This document shows positions 11,401-26,400 of a stretch of DNA of 64,000 nucleotides, piece by piece. Made by a program: the position numbers and the translations under genes. Position 1 is the stretch's first letter. The number at the start of each line of letters is the position of its first letter. The notes under the pieces were generated by a model that saw only the letters and a program-made list of their open reading frames with translations, made no database searches and was not told the origin of the DNA. Source of the DNA: Fasciola hepatica (taxonomy: Eukaryota > Platyhelminthes > Trematoda > Plagiorchiida > Fasciolidae); the NCBI GenBank assembly GCA_948099385.1, contig CANUEZ040000167.1:1818001-1882000 (forward strand), given 5' to 3'.

Positions 11401-14400
11401 GATAACATGGTGAGTAATTCCGTCCGGAAAGCAGATCGTTGGTTATCGTCCAGTACCAGCTGCGGAGGATGGTTCGCTTCGGTGTTGTTTCGGCCACCGA
11501 TGAGGCGCAAGCTAAAGCGCGCGCGAACAAGAGCGTGATCAGTGTCTACAGACGTGGATCAAAATGATCGACAGTCCTGAATTGATCCGCGCCAGCGGTA
11601 ACCAACATCAATATGTCGATTTGAGTCCAACGCTGTGAAGGCGCAGGAGGACGCCGGATTAGCCGGTGTCGCTTTTTGTGCGAGAAATTTGTACTCCACA
11701 GGAATAGTCTATGGTTGGAACATAGTTAAATGAGCCTACCACCGTTATTAGTTCGATCGGCTGGAACGCAATATCGGACTCCCATATTCCACATTCCTCT
11801 TCGTCTCGTCTAGACTTACGACTTGAGCATTGAAATCACCAACAACAATCATGATGTCCAAAAATGCGTACGCTGTGGGAGCAGTTGAGACAAACCCTCG
11901 TAGAATTCGTCCTCAGTCTCAGGAGAGCTACAGTCGGTTGGGGCATACACAGAAACGACAATCGGGCATCGCCACTTCATTCTAGTGCTGTTGACATGCA
12001 CAGAACCATTCAATCGAACTGCACACAGACGGCTGATGACTCGGATCCAATCGAGCAGTACACGCTCACCCTTCACGCTCAGAGCGATGACAACGCCAGC
12101 CTGACCACGAGCACTAGACACCGAATCATCCGATACACGAAGAGTGGAACGAATAGCCGAGCTCGTATCTGGGGAGCGAAGTGCTAACACTGAAGTTGGG
12201 TCTTGTATGTGTAATTCGGAGACACAACACAAGTCTATGTTAAAGGTTTCAAGAGTCCTGGCTACGGCAGCTTGTCGTCCCGGTTGGCAAATTGTGCGGA
12301 CGTTGAAAGCAGCTAAGTGAAAAGAATGCTTAGGTCGGAGTGGATTCTGTTTCTTCCCCTGTCTTTAATTTGCTACCCTTTCCCAGAGCTACAAGTTCAC
12401 AGTCATGACTCATTGCGGCTACCCGTACGCATTTAGAATTGGAACGTAAAGGATGAAGAGCAGGGAGATAAGGAATGTTTCCTGATTGACCGCTGGAAAT
12501 TTCTGGGCACATCATACTTCGCGGTTGCCCACACTGCAGAAGAGGGTTTTCTTTGGGAACCCTAACCGGAGCCTTTGACTCAAAAGTCTCACCCACAAGG
12601 TGGTGGGGCGTTAACTCAGCACGGGAACGTGACCGAAGCAGCCGTGAAGGAACTTCTTCTGGTCTCTCACGTGAGACCTGATTTCTGCATGCGTTTTGTC
12701 TTGTCTTTGCGGTGCTTCGTTATCCATCGGCTTTTCGGATTCAGTCCTCAGCCCCATGCACCCAATGGAGCAAGCGGAACGTGGATGGGGCAGCATCTTT
12801 TGGGCTGGGGACTGCCCAGCTCAGGCGGGCGATAACTGCCCAATGAAGTGCGATGACTTCTCCCACCGTCGAGAGAAACCCCGGGTACTCCACTCCTACG
12901 TCCATCTAGTGGAGGTTTTTAGACTGGTGTCTATTCTCTGGAGTGTCCTCTCCATGGGCATAGTGGTTAGAACCAGATGTTGGTCATCAACTGTTTCTGA
13001 GACTGGACTTCGTCTGGCCTCTACCCATCGACCTGTCAGGTACGATTGCATCTCCGGCTTAGGGAAGCCGTCCTGCATAGCTTTCTGGGTCATAGAGGCA
13101 TACAAGCCATCATCACGCCAAGGTGCAGTCTCGTCGTGATGGCATTTTTACACCATAAATCGGACGAACATTTTAGGATTCAGAATGAGCAACCAACTTG
13201 TTGAGACAAAAAACAGTCCGAATATGGCCCACAAAAACTCGACTAATAAATTGTTTGAAATTATGAAGGATTTCGATTGTACTAAGTCTACTCGGAGAGA
13301 TAGATCACTGATACACGCACCTCGTGAATCACCACCAGAAGTCGGTTCTGTACCAACTGGCGAACTGTCCCTTGCCAAAGATAGCAAAAGTTTCCCACAG
13401 GATTCGATCATTCGCATACATCGAGGCGATTGGACCCCGTACGCATTGTTGATCAGATGGGATACACCATGCGCCAAGCACAGTTTGGTGATAGCATGCA
13501 GCCTGGACAAGTTCGGGGGAAAACGAACACAAAAGATAAATGGCACAGTCTGGGACGGTGCACATTACAGTGACACCAAATGACTAAAGGAATCTTACTG
13601 ATCGACGAGACCAAATGAAATGAAAACGACGGTGAAATAACAGACGATCAGTGCTTATAATTGGTGTGGACTCAGTTCCGTTCTCAATTTAACCTGATCA
13701 CGCCAAGTTGCCGGATAAAAGTAAAATTCCCTGGTCTCGTGAAAATGCAGACATCTTCGACGGCAGAAGACGGTTAGCCGGTGGAAACTAAAAATGAGTG
13801 ACCCATTATTAATGACAAAATTAGAAAAAGTAGTAGCAGAGGTAGATTCAAAGGTTACGGTTTACTGTACTATCGAGAAGAAACAAGGTTTTTGACCTGG
13901 AAACATGATGTAATGCAAAACATGGGAGCAGAATAGGTCGGGCATGTTAGTGTGGGGGGCGGGGCTTGAATCCGAATTATTCACATCGTTGGTAAGTGTA
14001 GCAGGCAACTCGGAAACTGAAAAAGCTCTAACATTTAGTCAAAACGAATTCAATTCAGTTTTTGATTTTGACAAATAAGGGTAAACTCTAAGTTGATCCA
14101 CTGATGAAAACTCAATTTTTATCGGATTCGAACCCATAAGCAAGTACAAACCGTAAGAGCATTAGCTCAGAAGAACCAGCACTTTTGTTTCGAAGATTTT
14201 GAACGGTACAGCCCCAGAAGATTAAAACTGGTTGCGAACTAGATGACCGCAGAACTGACCACTGCAAACATTTGGTGAACGGTGTCGGCAATCGAACGCA
14301 GACCCTTAGAAAGCTACTCGTACCGGCTGAGTAGCATACACAGCCACCCTCTGAACGAAGTAATCACTCTACATCGCTCCTTACGGCTCGGTCATGTTCT

Positions 14401-17400
14401 ATGTTAACTTTCTCATCGTCTGCCTTTCCGTGCTCTATTTACACGTATCGTGATGGAGAGCAATCAACGCACAGCTTGATATTGTAGGGGTATGGATTAT
14501 TGCAGGCCCAAAACACTGTGTAACAGACGCTGAGTATGCATTTGTAAGTGTATGCAAGTCATACATAACAAAGAATTAGCTTCCAGTTTCTTCCGAAAAG
14601 CATTTTCAGTGAAGAGTCAAACAAACAAACAAACAAACACGAACCACTTCGACTTGGCAAAGACCACAGATATGAATGGGATCCACAAATGACTTTCTGC
14701 GTTCTACGATCAGAACAAATGTTAGCAACTGCTTCAGTCACGTCGTCAAATTGCACTATCGTACAGACCTGCTTGCAATCCTCTATCGCAAATATCCCCG
14801 GAGAAGTAAAAACAGAATACGACTGGAAGAGAAGACAAAACTCTATCTGAAATCCAGCACAACCTGTTCACAACACGAACTGAACGGACTTTGAGGTTGT
14901 GTTTGTTCTGATTTGTCACGGCTGGCAGAATATCTGGTTCGACGGTGGATAATAAGTTGTTAAGGTACGCCAACACATTGTAGCTGGGAATGCTGGAACA
15001 ACAGAATAATGCGAATATCAAACCGATCGGACCAACCAGTCGACAGCCACAGACCAAATAACAGACGGTGAATATGGCGGAAGCATCCGGCAACAGACAA
15101 ATAGGCATTTAGACTAGCAGAGAGGATGCAGCGGGGCTTTTGGCAACCAATAAGATAGCCCAGATGAAATGCTGTCGATCAAGCCGTCAATCGGAGCAAT
15201 CGGACCAGCCAAACGGAAATAATGCGCAAAAGAATCAAGCTAGTGGCCACAGGCAACTGTCCAGAACGCAGCCAAAATGCTCGGGCAGCCAGAGGATCAA
15301 TGTTGCCGCAGCGTGGTTTGGAAAAAGGCATTTATAAACGACTGTAAATGTTCCATGGACATGACTTGTCTGGCCACTCCAATAAAGGTGTCCTCGCTCA
15401 TCTTGCCTTCTTTTTTATAATATGAACAAATCTTGTTGTGCTACCTAACCAATGCGAAATACACGTCCGTCGTTAATGGCAAAACTTGAGATACCTGTTT
15501 TGAGGTGACTGATTTCAGGATATTTCTCATAGTACCATACAATATTTCCTTTACATGCTCATTTCCCTAGACTTTACGTAGTATCCTTGAGAAACCGTTT
15601 ATGGAGAACAAACTCGAATTCACGGGAGCAAAAATTCGGTGATCATGTAGAAAGTTGAAATGTGTACATTAGAATAACAATTCATGGCTAATCTGACGGA
15701 AAAGTAGAATCAGTTTTGGAATTCGCATACAACATATTATGCCCAAGGGAAGAAATCTAGAATAACTCTTGATTAATGAGGCCGAAACAAAAGAGCATTC
15801 AACCAGTTGAATTCCGTTCTGTCAACCACCAACCAACCTTGCACATCTGTCCTCTGGCCTTGGCTGCTACCTCACAGTCTGTTCAAATCAGAAGTGATAT
15901 AAATCGAATCACAAAGTAAACAAACAGGTGTTGTTATAAGTGCGGATCATGTACATGAATAGAGAGTTCGAATGCAACTGCGACACGAACAGCGGCAGGT
16001 CGTCATGTCTCCAACTGCTCGGCAGGCGGAGCTAGTGGGCTTCAATCTGTAAGTCTAGTGCGTTCTACTAGGTCAAGTCCAATGGTTAACGTTCCCATAC
16101 CTTGCCGCCATGCCACACGCTGATAACCTCAACCCTTTTGCTGTGCTTTTCGTTTTGGTTGGTATCTCACAGCATCGAACAGTTGAGAGTAAAATGGGTA
16201 GGAGTGAAATAAGAAAGAGAGAAAAAAACAAAGTAATACACAGGAATCATGAAGAAAAGGGGTGAACGCAGCTGATCTCGCGCACATCAAGCCGGGAGTC
16301 TGACACATTCTACTTGGTCAAGTCAATGACCAGTTTGCGAAATCATGTACCAGGTAGCGTTGTTATTTTCGTGAGCATGTACAGTGTTTATTTGAATGAA
16401 CTCTACTGAATTCTGCCCGTAAATAATTCGTTTCTGAGGGCAATATTCCACACCCCGTCTCCCAATATTGCGTTACAAGAAAATGGAGAAGGAACTACAG
16501 TGACAAAACATGAGAAACAGTAAACAATCCCGGATTTCGGTTATCACACCCTACACAGTTAGCGGATTAACTCAAAGGCATCATTGGTTGCGGACGCATT
16601 ATGAACACTTTCGATGGTCTTGCACAAATCAATTGCACATCAGCTCACGTATATCACAAATAACTCACGAATGCAGTTCAGTACAGCTTCACGAGGTCAA
16701 ACAGGCGCATTGGAGGAACGAAAGCGAATAACTTCTTTAACAATAAATTCTCGTTTCCCCGGGGCTGAATGACAAATAATTCAATGAAAAACAAAGTGAA
16801 AACCCGTTCATTTATCTTACCTGTCCGGTACACGCGGAGCAAAACACAGGGTGGTGCTCAGCACACAGACCACATTGGTTGGTCCATCGATAGTTGTGTC
16901 AGCTTCGGTTATGCCTTGTGCATGAGCAGCTTCTGGCCAATGCTTGAGAATGTACCGTGTCGGTTGGCAGATGGCCTCACTCAACGCAGCCATATCAGTT
17001 CCCAGCTGATCGCAGCATTCAGCGGATCGCTTGGGATCGGTGGTACCACAGTATGGTTCAATAGGGATTGGAATGAGGCCTGTAGAAATGCAGGGAAACT
17101 CAGATGTATCAGGTGTGGCTAACAGAGAGAGGGATATGAATCTACTCACGGAAAAGTGTGTCATCATCATCATCATAGCACAGTACTAAACAACAGGGTA
17201 AGCCCCACTGACCATTGCCTTCCTCACCAAGTTGCGCATAGAAAACGAAAAAATAAATATACAAGGTGGATAGGGAGTTCACCTACAGTGGTGGGAAAAG
17301 GAAAGAACGCCCCAGTAGCCAACACGCGGAATACACAGTCTAACTGAACAAACGCACACCGATCAATCATTCTGATTCGACAGAAAGTGACAACACGATC

Positions 17401-20400
17401 GCCACTGTTCACGGTTCGTTGTCATATCCTTTAGTGTCCGGCCAACTAGTTGAGGGACACCACGCAGACGTGGGGCACCAACTTTTCTTAAGTTACCTGT
17501 ACATTTTCTCGTTCTCCGTTGTCACGTCATCTGTTGATCTCCACGTAGTTTCTTCCACTCCCGGGGAGGAACAGAAAGCGGCACTGTACGATAGACCTGC
17601 ATGTGCCAAACCTAACACGTGCGCCAACCAAGTCTACTAGACTGGACACGCTGTGAAAGAGAACATTCTCTGAACTGACACCCGATTCTCCATTTCTGAC
17701 CTCAGCATTGCTCACATGGTCATTCAATTCAATCTTACCGATACTACGCGAACATCGATGGTCAAAAATTTCAAGGCGACGAACACCTCCCGCACACAAA
17801 CTCCATGTTTCCCAACCACACAACAAAACTGAACGCACTGAGACACAGCACACACGACCTCTCAACTTGAGCGAACTATCACGTCGGCGTCACAAATGCT
17901 CAAGGAAGCACACGACACTCGACCCAATCGGTAGCCATGCTGCATGCCGAATGGGACTACAGCTCTTGCGAGTTCACACAGTGCACGTTAAGCATGTTCC
18001 GTGCATTCGAACAAGCAGATAAGATCGTAGGCGTCATCTAGGTCACAGCCTTTCACTATTTTCCACTTCGACGACCACATCCAGAAGATCTCGCACGACG
18101 TTTCCCTTTATCTCGACGATAACGAAGTTAAACAGGAATGAAGAAGTGGGACACCCTTATCGAACACCGCTGGTCCTTTCGAACGGGCTGGATAGTTCAC
18201 CGTAAGCCCCTACGCAGTCACGAGTATGAGACTATAATGATCTCAAGAGATTCAAGAACTTCTGTAGCACACGTTTTCAGTGAAGAGTATTGCATAGAGC
18301 TGTTCAGTCAACTGAATCGAAGGCACCTTCCAAGTCGAGAAAAACCATTAAAGTCGGCTGGCAGTATGTGACGCGCTTCATCTAGCTGACGAACAGCAAC
18401 AATCTGGCCGATGAGTTCTCGGCCTGGACGGAATCCAGCCGGCTGTTCGCGTGCGTTTCTCTTGAGGGCCGCTGCCAGACGGTGCAACAAATCGAATCCT
18501 ATACCTTAAAGTTTACTGAAATTACCTGATCCCTCGATTATTATTACAATCATGGCGCGTTTTCTTGTTGAAGATGAGTACGGTCAATGACCCGCCCCAT
18601 ATTAACGGAACACGCTCCTCGTCCCAAGTGTCACGGAGCAACGTGGTAAGTGAGCTCATCAAGGCATCTCCACCCAGTTTGATAAGAACTAAAGGACGTT
18701 TGTCGGAACCGGCCGCTTCTCCACGCTTTAGTAATCGAACTCTTGATTCTACTCCCACTTCAGATGGGGCCTCAAATGGTACTCTCCAAGGAATCGCAGC
18801 TGTTGACACCGGAGTTACTACATTAGCGTGCGGCCAGCGCAAAACTGCTCCGTGAAGTATTCGACCTAACAGTCGAGCCTTTGCTGTTTACCTTGAATAG
18901 GCTCTCCATTTGTATTGCATATAGTTTCACTAACTGGGTGGCAGAGTATGCATACTACTCGCTGAACAGTAAGTAGTTGATTGCATAAAAGTCAAATGTG
19001 GTCAATCATGGAACGATAATGGACTTGAGTTCGCCACACAGACAAAATACAATAAGATGAAGGAAGATATACAAACCACATGATGACATCCCCGGTCGGA
19101 TAACGACTGCCTTCTTAAGAACTGGACACCGAGGGCGCGAATGAGCAATTCTTTTAGTTTGGCTGGTTTTGTCGACGTCCAAATCAGCGAGTGTTAATAA
19201 GCAACCTACTTAGCAGGCACGTCTTCTGGATTTATAACAATTTTTGCCGTGACCAGGATGTGGGATCTACCGTCGCCGGAGCCAATCGATGACGGGGACG
19301 TGCGGAGCTTCCTGTAGGAGTTCGAGGACGTGGCCGAGCTCTTGTGGATCCAGTTGGACCGGGGTAAGTTGGCAACCCTCCGAGGGCTTCTCAAGAGCAG
19401 AGCGCGGGCGGTGCTGGAGGCGGCGCAAAGAGGCCCAGAGAAGATGAAGTGAGCCGCCGCGAGGCAAGCCCTGATTGTGGGACTTGACATCCCGGACGAC
19501 GGTCAGGGCGCCATGAGGCGGTTCAAGGTTTCCCAGCGGGGGGTTGGTGCGGACCCGCTGGCGTATGCCATCGCCCCCCTTCACTCCTGGACTGTGCGTT
19601 TCCCACGCTGAATGAGGCGTCACGGGCTGGTCTGTTGGCGGACCGATTTGTGGATGGTCTGCCGGGGCCCTTGTGTGGGATGGTACGCGGCGCCCATTTC
19701 GCCCGTTCCATAGACGTTTTCTGCCTTGCGGAAGTGGCCCGTGAATGGGCCATTCTTGACATGCCTGTGGTAAATACGGCCCATGTCGGGGATTCATGGA
19801 TGAATAGCGAACTTTTGGAGAGGACATATGGACCGGAAATTTTGAACCCGGAGGACAAAGTAGTGAAAAATGAACAGTTGTAAGAAACCCGGTGTTCCTG
19901 CTGTGGAAACGGGGAACTTGTTTTGTACGAATATCCTGAACTTCAGCAGGACATCGAATTGTACTGGAAGTATCACTGCTGGAGAATTCAATCATAACCG
20001 ATAAGGTGGTGAACTGCAGAAAACCGAACCAAATCCGTTAGGAAAATGCGTAAAACTGTCATCCACATTGTCTTGAACACGAACATGATGATGGGGGAAA
20101 CGAGGACATGTTGCTTGATATCGCGGTCATTGAAGCCGTAAACCATGAGAAAACTCAGACTCAAGTTGAAATTCATAACTAGAACGATTTTGGCCCAAAG
20201 ACTGCGAGAGAGGTTGTGTCTCCCCTTGATAATCTGTCGAAAGAGGAAGCCGAAGGTGATAGCATTCAAATCAAGACCGTTGAAAGCTCTATTTTGGATC
20301 ACATTGAAATAGAACAACGCGCGACCCTACTTGGAAATGAATTGTACACTCTTTCGGTGTTATACCCCACGAAAGCCAAACAGTCTGGGGCACACTGAAT

Positions 20401-23400
20401 GTGGTTACTGATGATGGAAGACGCGAAAACCGATTGCAAAACCAGTTTCGTTATTTATTAATTAGTTGATTAATTAATTAGTTTGCCCAGTGACATTCTT
20501 GGGAAATGACCTGACCCTCTTGAGAATAGTGGTGGCGAAGTGCCTTGTACCTAAAACCTGGATAACGCTTTGTCAGCGGTTTCGATAATCCTCACTTCAG
20601 TTCAGCGATTCACGGAAGGATTGAAGGAATATTTGAAAACCCAATCGCCATATTCAGCAATGTTAGTTGAGGATCCTGAGTTATGTTCACGTACTATTCT
20701 CCTGGCGAATTCGATTTTTTCACATGAAAACGACATCGCCCAATCTGATGCCCGCCAAAGTCACCTCAGTGTTCTACTCATTAGTATAACTAGTAGATTG
20801 GATCGACTGAGGCCAAACGCACAACTTAGTTTACATTTGCAAACTTTCAATGCGTTGCCGTTCGTGCATGATCTTGTCCACCTCTCGCTTGAGGTCGAAT
20901 TACCATAAAAGCTGTGTGGGATATGCTTCTGTTTTACCACATCAATGACGTTTCCTGATTGGTCAGAAAGAGACTTTTGTTTGGCACACCATAAATCGGG
21001 CAATCTGATTGGTGCAAGAGGCTTTATAAACCACCGAGGAATCAGCAATGATTCAGATTTTCTTGTTACACGCTACAACAATATAATGATCTCTTCTCTC
21101 GAAGAACTGACTTTTGACAGAAGCTAGCAGCAGCTACCGGAGAGTTTATTAATTTTCATTCTAAGCGAATCACTCATTGGTTATCAATACTTTCACTTTG
21201 TTTTTACGCAACTATCTCCTGTTAGAACATGAGTCCGCTCCATGAATATCTTGTATCATAGCTGACCACGCGAGGCGGTTGGAAGCGAGTTCGGTGCAAA
21301 TCGCGATTCAGCTTTTCTTCCGTTGGTGGACACCATAGACTGACCGTAAATCTGGGTGCTCTGTATCCTTCTCGACAGTGTTGATCCAAGTTTTGAGCTA
21401 GCCATCAAGGCGACAGCGCCGTCCAGAACAGGGTTCGGGAAGGAGTGTTTTTTTGGTTAGTTACGTCTCGGGTCGCCGTAGGATGTGTCCCAGCCACTGT
21501 AGTCAACGACCCTGGAGGAAGTCGGAGAGTTGATCAATTTTACAGCGCTGTTTCCTAACTTCAGCGTTGGATACTCTGTCGCACCAATTTTCGAAATACG
21601 TCGCAGGCACCAGTGATCAAACACCTCCAACTTTCTAGTATTCTCGGCTCTCAATGGCCAGTTTTCGCAGCCGTAGCTGAGTACGGGGTGTGTGGCGGCA
21701 AGGTAGATACGTACCTTGATCCGAAGGCTGATTTCACTGCAGGCCTACAACGCCCGTCGTAGCTGAAGAAATGCATTCCTGGTCTCGTCTGTCCAGAATA
21801 TTACTTCATCCTTTACCTGACCGTTAGGAAGCAGTGTAGAGCCTAGATACTTCAACGACGGAACATACTCGATCGGTTGGTCATTGATGGACAGCTATTG
21901 AGCCGATGGCCCTAGACAAGTTGACATACTTTTAATTTTCGCAGTGTTTACTTATAGCCCGATAGACCTTGAAAAAAAATCGATTCAGCCAAGGACCAGT
22001 TGAGGCGTGGCGGGAGAGTCCGCTAGCACAACAATGTCATTCGCGAACTCTAGGTCCGATATATACATCACCTGAATCAGTTGGATAATCAGTCAGTGCC
22101 TGTCTCATTGTCCAGTCGATCGCGTAGTTGAGCAGCACCGGTGAAAGACGGTAGCTCTGTCGGACGCCATTACTGAGTGTGAAATCGGATGGCTCTTCAC
22201 CATATATACTGACCCGCGCCCTGATCGACGAAAAGCATCCTCTCAGAAGTCTTGTGAGTTTATCGGGCATCCCGTCGGATTCCATTATCGCCCCGAGACA
22301 CTCCCGGCTGAGTGGATCAAAGACGACCCGAAAGTCGACGAAACAGGCAATTGTTGACTGCTAGAACTTGTAGCGGTCCTGCAGTGTTCGACGTAGTCTG
22401 AAAATTTGGTCCAAACAGACTCTACTAAGGCGGAAATCCCCTTGGTTCGATCGAATGCGGCGATCTCTCACGACTGAGAAGCGGTTGAACAGCAGCACAC
22501 GGAAAACCTTCGCAGCCACGTCGACCAGACTGATCCTCCCATAGTTATCGCACACGGATTTGTCCCCTTTCTTTGAGATGGGCAGCAGAACCGACGTGTC
22601 TCAATCAGTCGAAAAGACTTCTTCCTGCCATATGGAGCCAAACAGGGTGTGTAGTCTATTGATTAATGCCGACAGGCAGCGCTTGTGGACTTCGGGTGGA
22701 ATTCTATCCTCACCAGCAGCTTTTTGTTCTTCAACTCACTGATGACAGTGGCGATTTGTTTTGTTCGGCGGGTCGTAACTAACATCGTACGGCTCTGCAA
22801 GAACTGGGATTTGTAGGGCCGTCGCGTGGACTGATGGTCGATTGAACAACCGATCGAAGTGTTCCATCCATCGTTCTATATTTCTTTTCTGCTCAGGTAT
22901 GAACTGACCGGCTATGTCGCGTAAGAGCGACTCTTGCATGCAGCTCCTACCTGGTGCGTTGCATATGAGACGGGACAGCTTGCCAAAGTCACTGATCCCT
23001 GCTGCAACATTCGTTTTTTCAACTTCTTCTATCCAGTACCGCTTACGATCAGGCCCAGCAATCTGCGGCGTTCGCCATTTCCTGATATCCGGGCTTCAGC
23101 CGACAGTTGAAGTGTGTCCTCAGCGATTCGGTCTTCTAGAAACCTTCCAGTTCTCCCTGGTTCTTTTAAGACAGCTTGTCTAACCGTCGATTTGGTTGTC
23201 GTTCGCTATTTCTTTACTGGAGTTGTATCCGGTGATACGTTGGTTACTGCGGGCAATCGGGTGATGATTGCGCTTAACAAGGCTTGGCATGTCTCTGGCA
23301 TTTTCAGGGCTGCGGCATTTATGCGGGTCGGTGGTGCGGATAGACGGATTCTGAAGCGTGCACGAACAAGAATGTGGTCCGTGTCGTTTACGTTTCCCGT

Positions 23401-26400
23401 CACTGCATCGTGGTACGCTCGACAGTCTTCTACAGACGAAGCCCGAGACCCCACTAGGCTATAGTCGATTTGATGCGAAGTGCGACTGTCGTTGGAGTAC
23501 CATGCCAGTAATTGCTTTTTGTGTTCTGGGAACGTGTGCTACAAACGACCATTCTGTTAGAGGCAGTCAAACTGACCAGGTGGTCACCATTCTCACAGCA
23601 TTGACCAAGGCCTGATTCCCCCAGGAAGTGCCGCGTTGAAGAATCCGACGGATCTGTGTGGGTGCTTCAGTCTCCGAAGATGAACAGAATGTCCCTGGAC
23701 CCGACTGATATATTCTGGGAGGCTGCGGTAGAATTCACTTCTTGTTTCGCTGTCCGCCGCGTTGGTCGGAGCATGGACCGGAATCACAGTCAAGTTCCGA
23801 CGTGAGCCTTTGAAACGTGCCAAAGCAAATCTTGCTGAAATCGGCTCCCATGCGATCATTGCACCGGTGGCTTTATTGCTAACGGTGAATGCGACGCCGT
23901 GGTGTCTGGTGTTGTCTGTCGGGCTACCTTGAGGAACCCAGTGAGCAGCCTCTTCTAATGGATTTTATTATGCACCAATTGCCGGAGTTAGGAATGCGGA
24001 CTCCTGAGAGACAGGCTATGTCGGTATCGTATTTGTGTAGCGTCGTCATTGTGAGGCTTTGTCTGCCCACGTCTAATAGTGTCCGTACATTCCAACGAGC
24101 TATATAAGCCTGTTTCTTATAGTCAAGTAATCCAGCTTGTTGTCTTGACACCTCGACCGCTGGAGCACGAGGTGCGTCGCTTGCCGGGGACGCCGTAGCA
24201 TGATCAGAGTGCGTATTTTCAAAATTATCCTTAGAGATTCACGGGAATGTGGTACGAGGCGGTGTCCCCAGCACCGCTCAGGGCTGTTGTACTACTCGGT
24301 CGTCCAGTCCGGAGTGAGAAGGAAGCTGCAGGTACTTCATAAGGCCTTGTTGTTTGCGGATGCCTCCATCGCCTTTGTACACCAAACTGCAACCCTACGA
24401 GGCCACGGGGTTGTTGTCTGATGAGCCGGTGGTCTGTTGTGCGGCTCATTCGCCTCTACCGGAATACCGGGTCGGGTAGGTTGAACAGTTTTCCTTTGTA
24501 GCCTTTGGATCAGTAGATCTCATCCGCCCATTCAGGAGTGTCTCTCTTCGCATGCCAAACACCATATCTCCGAGGTTTTTAGACCTTGGTTACCCCCAAC
24601 CTCGCTTAGTCCGCCTGTCCAGCGGTTTGCCGGGGTGTGCCCACTGATGCATATCTCGGCTTTGTGGAGCCACGGGTGAGAGCTGGGTGAATGATGGAGA
24701 CCAAGGAGTTGCAGGATGCCCCAAGGGACACGACAGTCTACCAACTCTGAGGTGCTACTCCTCTCGGACACCCCATATAATGTAAATGAATGAATGGTTA
24801 TTCGAAAAATCATTGGGCGCAATGTGATGAAACCGTACTCAAGATTGTCAATGCTCAGCGAGCCACAAGACTTGACGCACATGAAAACGATGGACAACAG
24901 TGCTTTGAACCGTCTCACTAACTCTGGTGAGAAGACTTCTTTTCTTTGAATCACCTCGGTTTATTGGTATAAAATATATTATTTATATAAGGCATCAGTT
25001 GGATCAGGAGTATTCTTGTACTATTGGAAAACACTTCTGTATTGCCCCTAACTGTCATACTGTTTATTCTGTTTTCAGCTCCCATGCGTCAGTTGCTTGT
25101 TGAATGAAGCCTACTGAACGGCCTTCACTGTGCTTCTTTCTCATACTGTTGATTTGTTTGATCCTACGAAAATTTACCCAACAAGCAATGGATCGAATAC
25201 TGCGACCAGAACGTTCTGATGGCGATCCTAACTGTCCAAGCTCAGCAAAATAGTGGACTCACTGGTTTAACACATACAGTTACCTTTTAGATAGTATAGA
25301 ATATCTTCAGCTCGATAAATTTCGAACGCTTGGTAATTATGTGTTCCCAAATGTATGACTATCAGAGAATGCCGCAGCTATGAATCAAATCTTTACATCA
25401 AACTGAAGAATGAGATTTGTGCTCTCCACTTACTGGCAACTTCTCGGCAACAGACTGACGAAAGCCTAGATCAGTTTCACGGAGGCTGAAATCATTGGCC
25501 AAAAACTGCAACTTCAAATCCGTAACGACCGAGAAGAACCAGGCAGAACCTATTCATAACGCTTTCGTAACTGGACGTCGTTCCCAAGCCATACGCCGAT
25601 GTCTGTTAGAGAATATTTCATTCGACCTACGTACAGTTTTTGAACAGGCGAGGTTCCTAGAAATGGCCCATTGTCATTCGCAGCTATATCAGTCGAAAAA
25701 AAACATTTACAGCGCATCTACAACCAACGCTTCGGAGCTTACACCGATTCCTAGCAAGGCTGATAGCGTTCTGTCCGTTCCTACTGCAACGTGGAGTATT
25801 AAATGTTCTTTTTTCAGGTCTCATAAGCACAATCCACCAGCATATCGCGCCCGAGAGGCTATTTGTAAGGGATGTGGCAACAAGAGACATTGTCCAAAAG
25901 TGTGTCACTTCTCAAAACACACTGCTTGCCTATAGACAATGACCGTCGGGGCAGCACCCAGCATTCTTTCGCAGACGATCACAGAAGTCTTCATCGCGTT
26001 GAAGGGGCTAGTGGATACGGGGAGCTCTGAGAGCTACATCTCGGCATCGTCCTCAAGATGCATAACTGGCACATTAAAAGATCACACTGCAGAACCTAAA
26101 CGGCTGCAACACATTTGGCGAGCTTCACAGACGGCCACTATTTTGTTACTCCGCGTTACAAAGATAGTCAATACTCTCACATCAGGCTTTCGGTTCTCCC
26201 TAAACTTTGTTCCGACATGCTTTAAAAACATAACTTCCTAAAGCTGCATCAATCTGTGGAGATTCCATTTTCAGATGATCACTCTCCATTTTCTCTATGT
26301 GGGTTGCTAGTTGCCAATGTTGAGTAGCCATCGTTGTTTGAAAATGACGCAGAGTACTTCACGCCAACTGGTACGAGATGAAGGTGACAGACGCAGATGA

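Noticed and set aside
13185..13583. A 132-codon plus-strand frame
   Set aside because: Antisense to SEPSECS exon 6 and its flanking introns; no family resemblance.
16817..17176. Minus-strand frame starting with five Met
   Set aside because: The Met run is the (ATG)n tail of LINE beta followed by intron; only 17,079-16,821 is a true exon.
19267..19995. A 242-codon frame on the minus strand
   Set aside because: Antisense of a GC-rich gag relic; the plus strand carries the family-like peptide.
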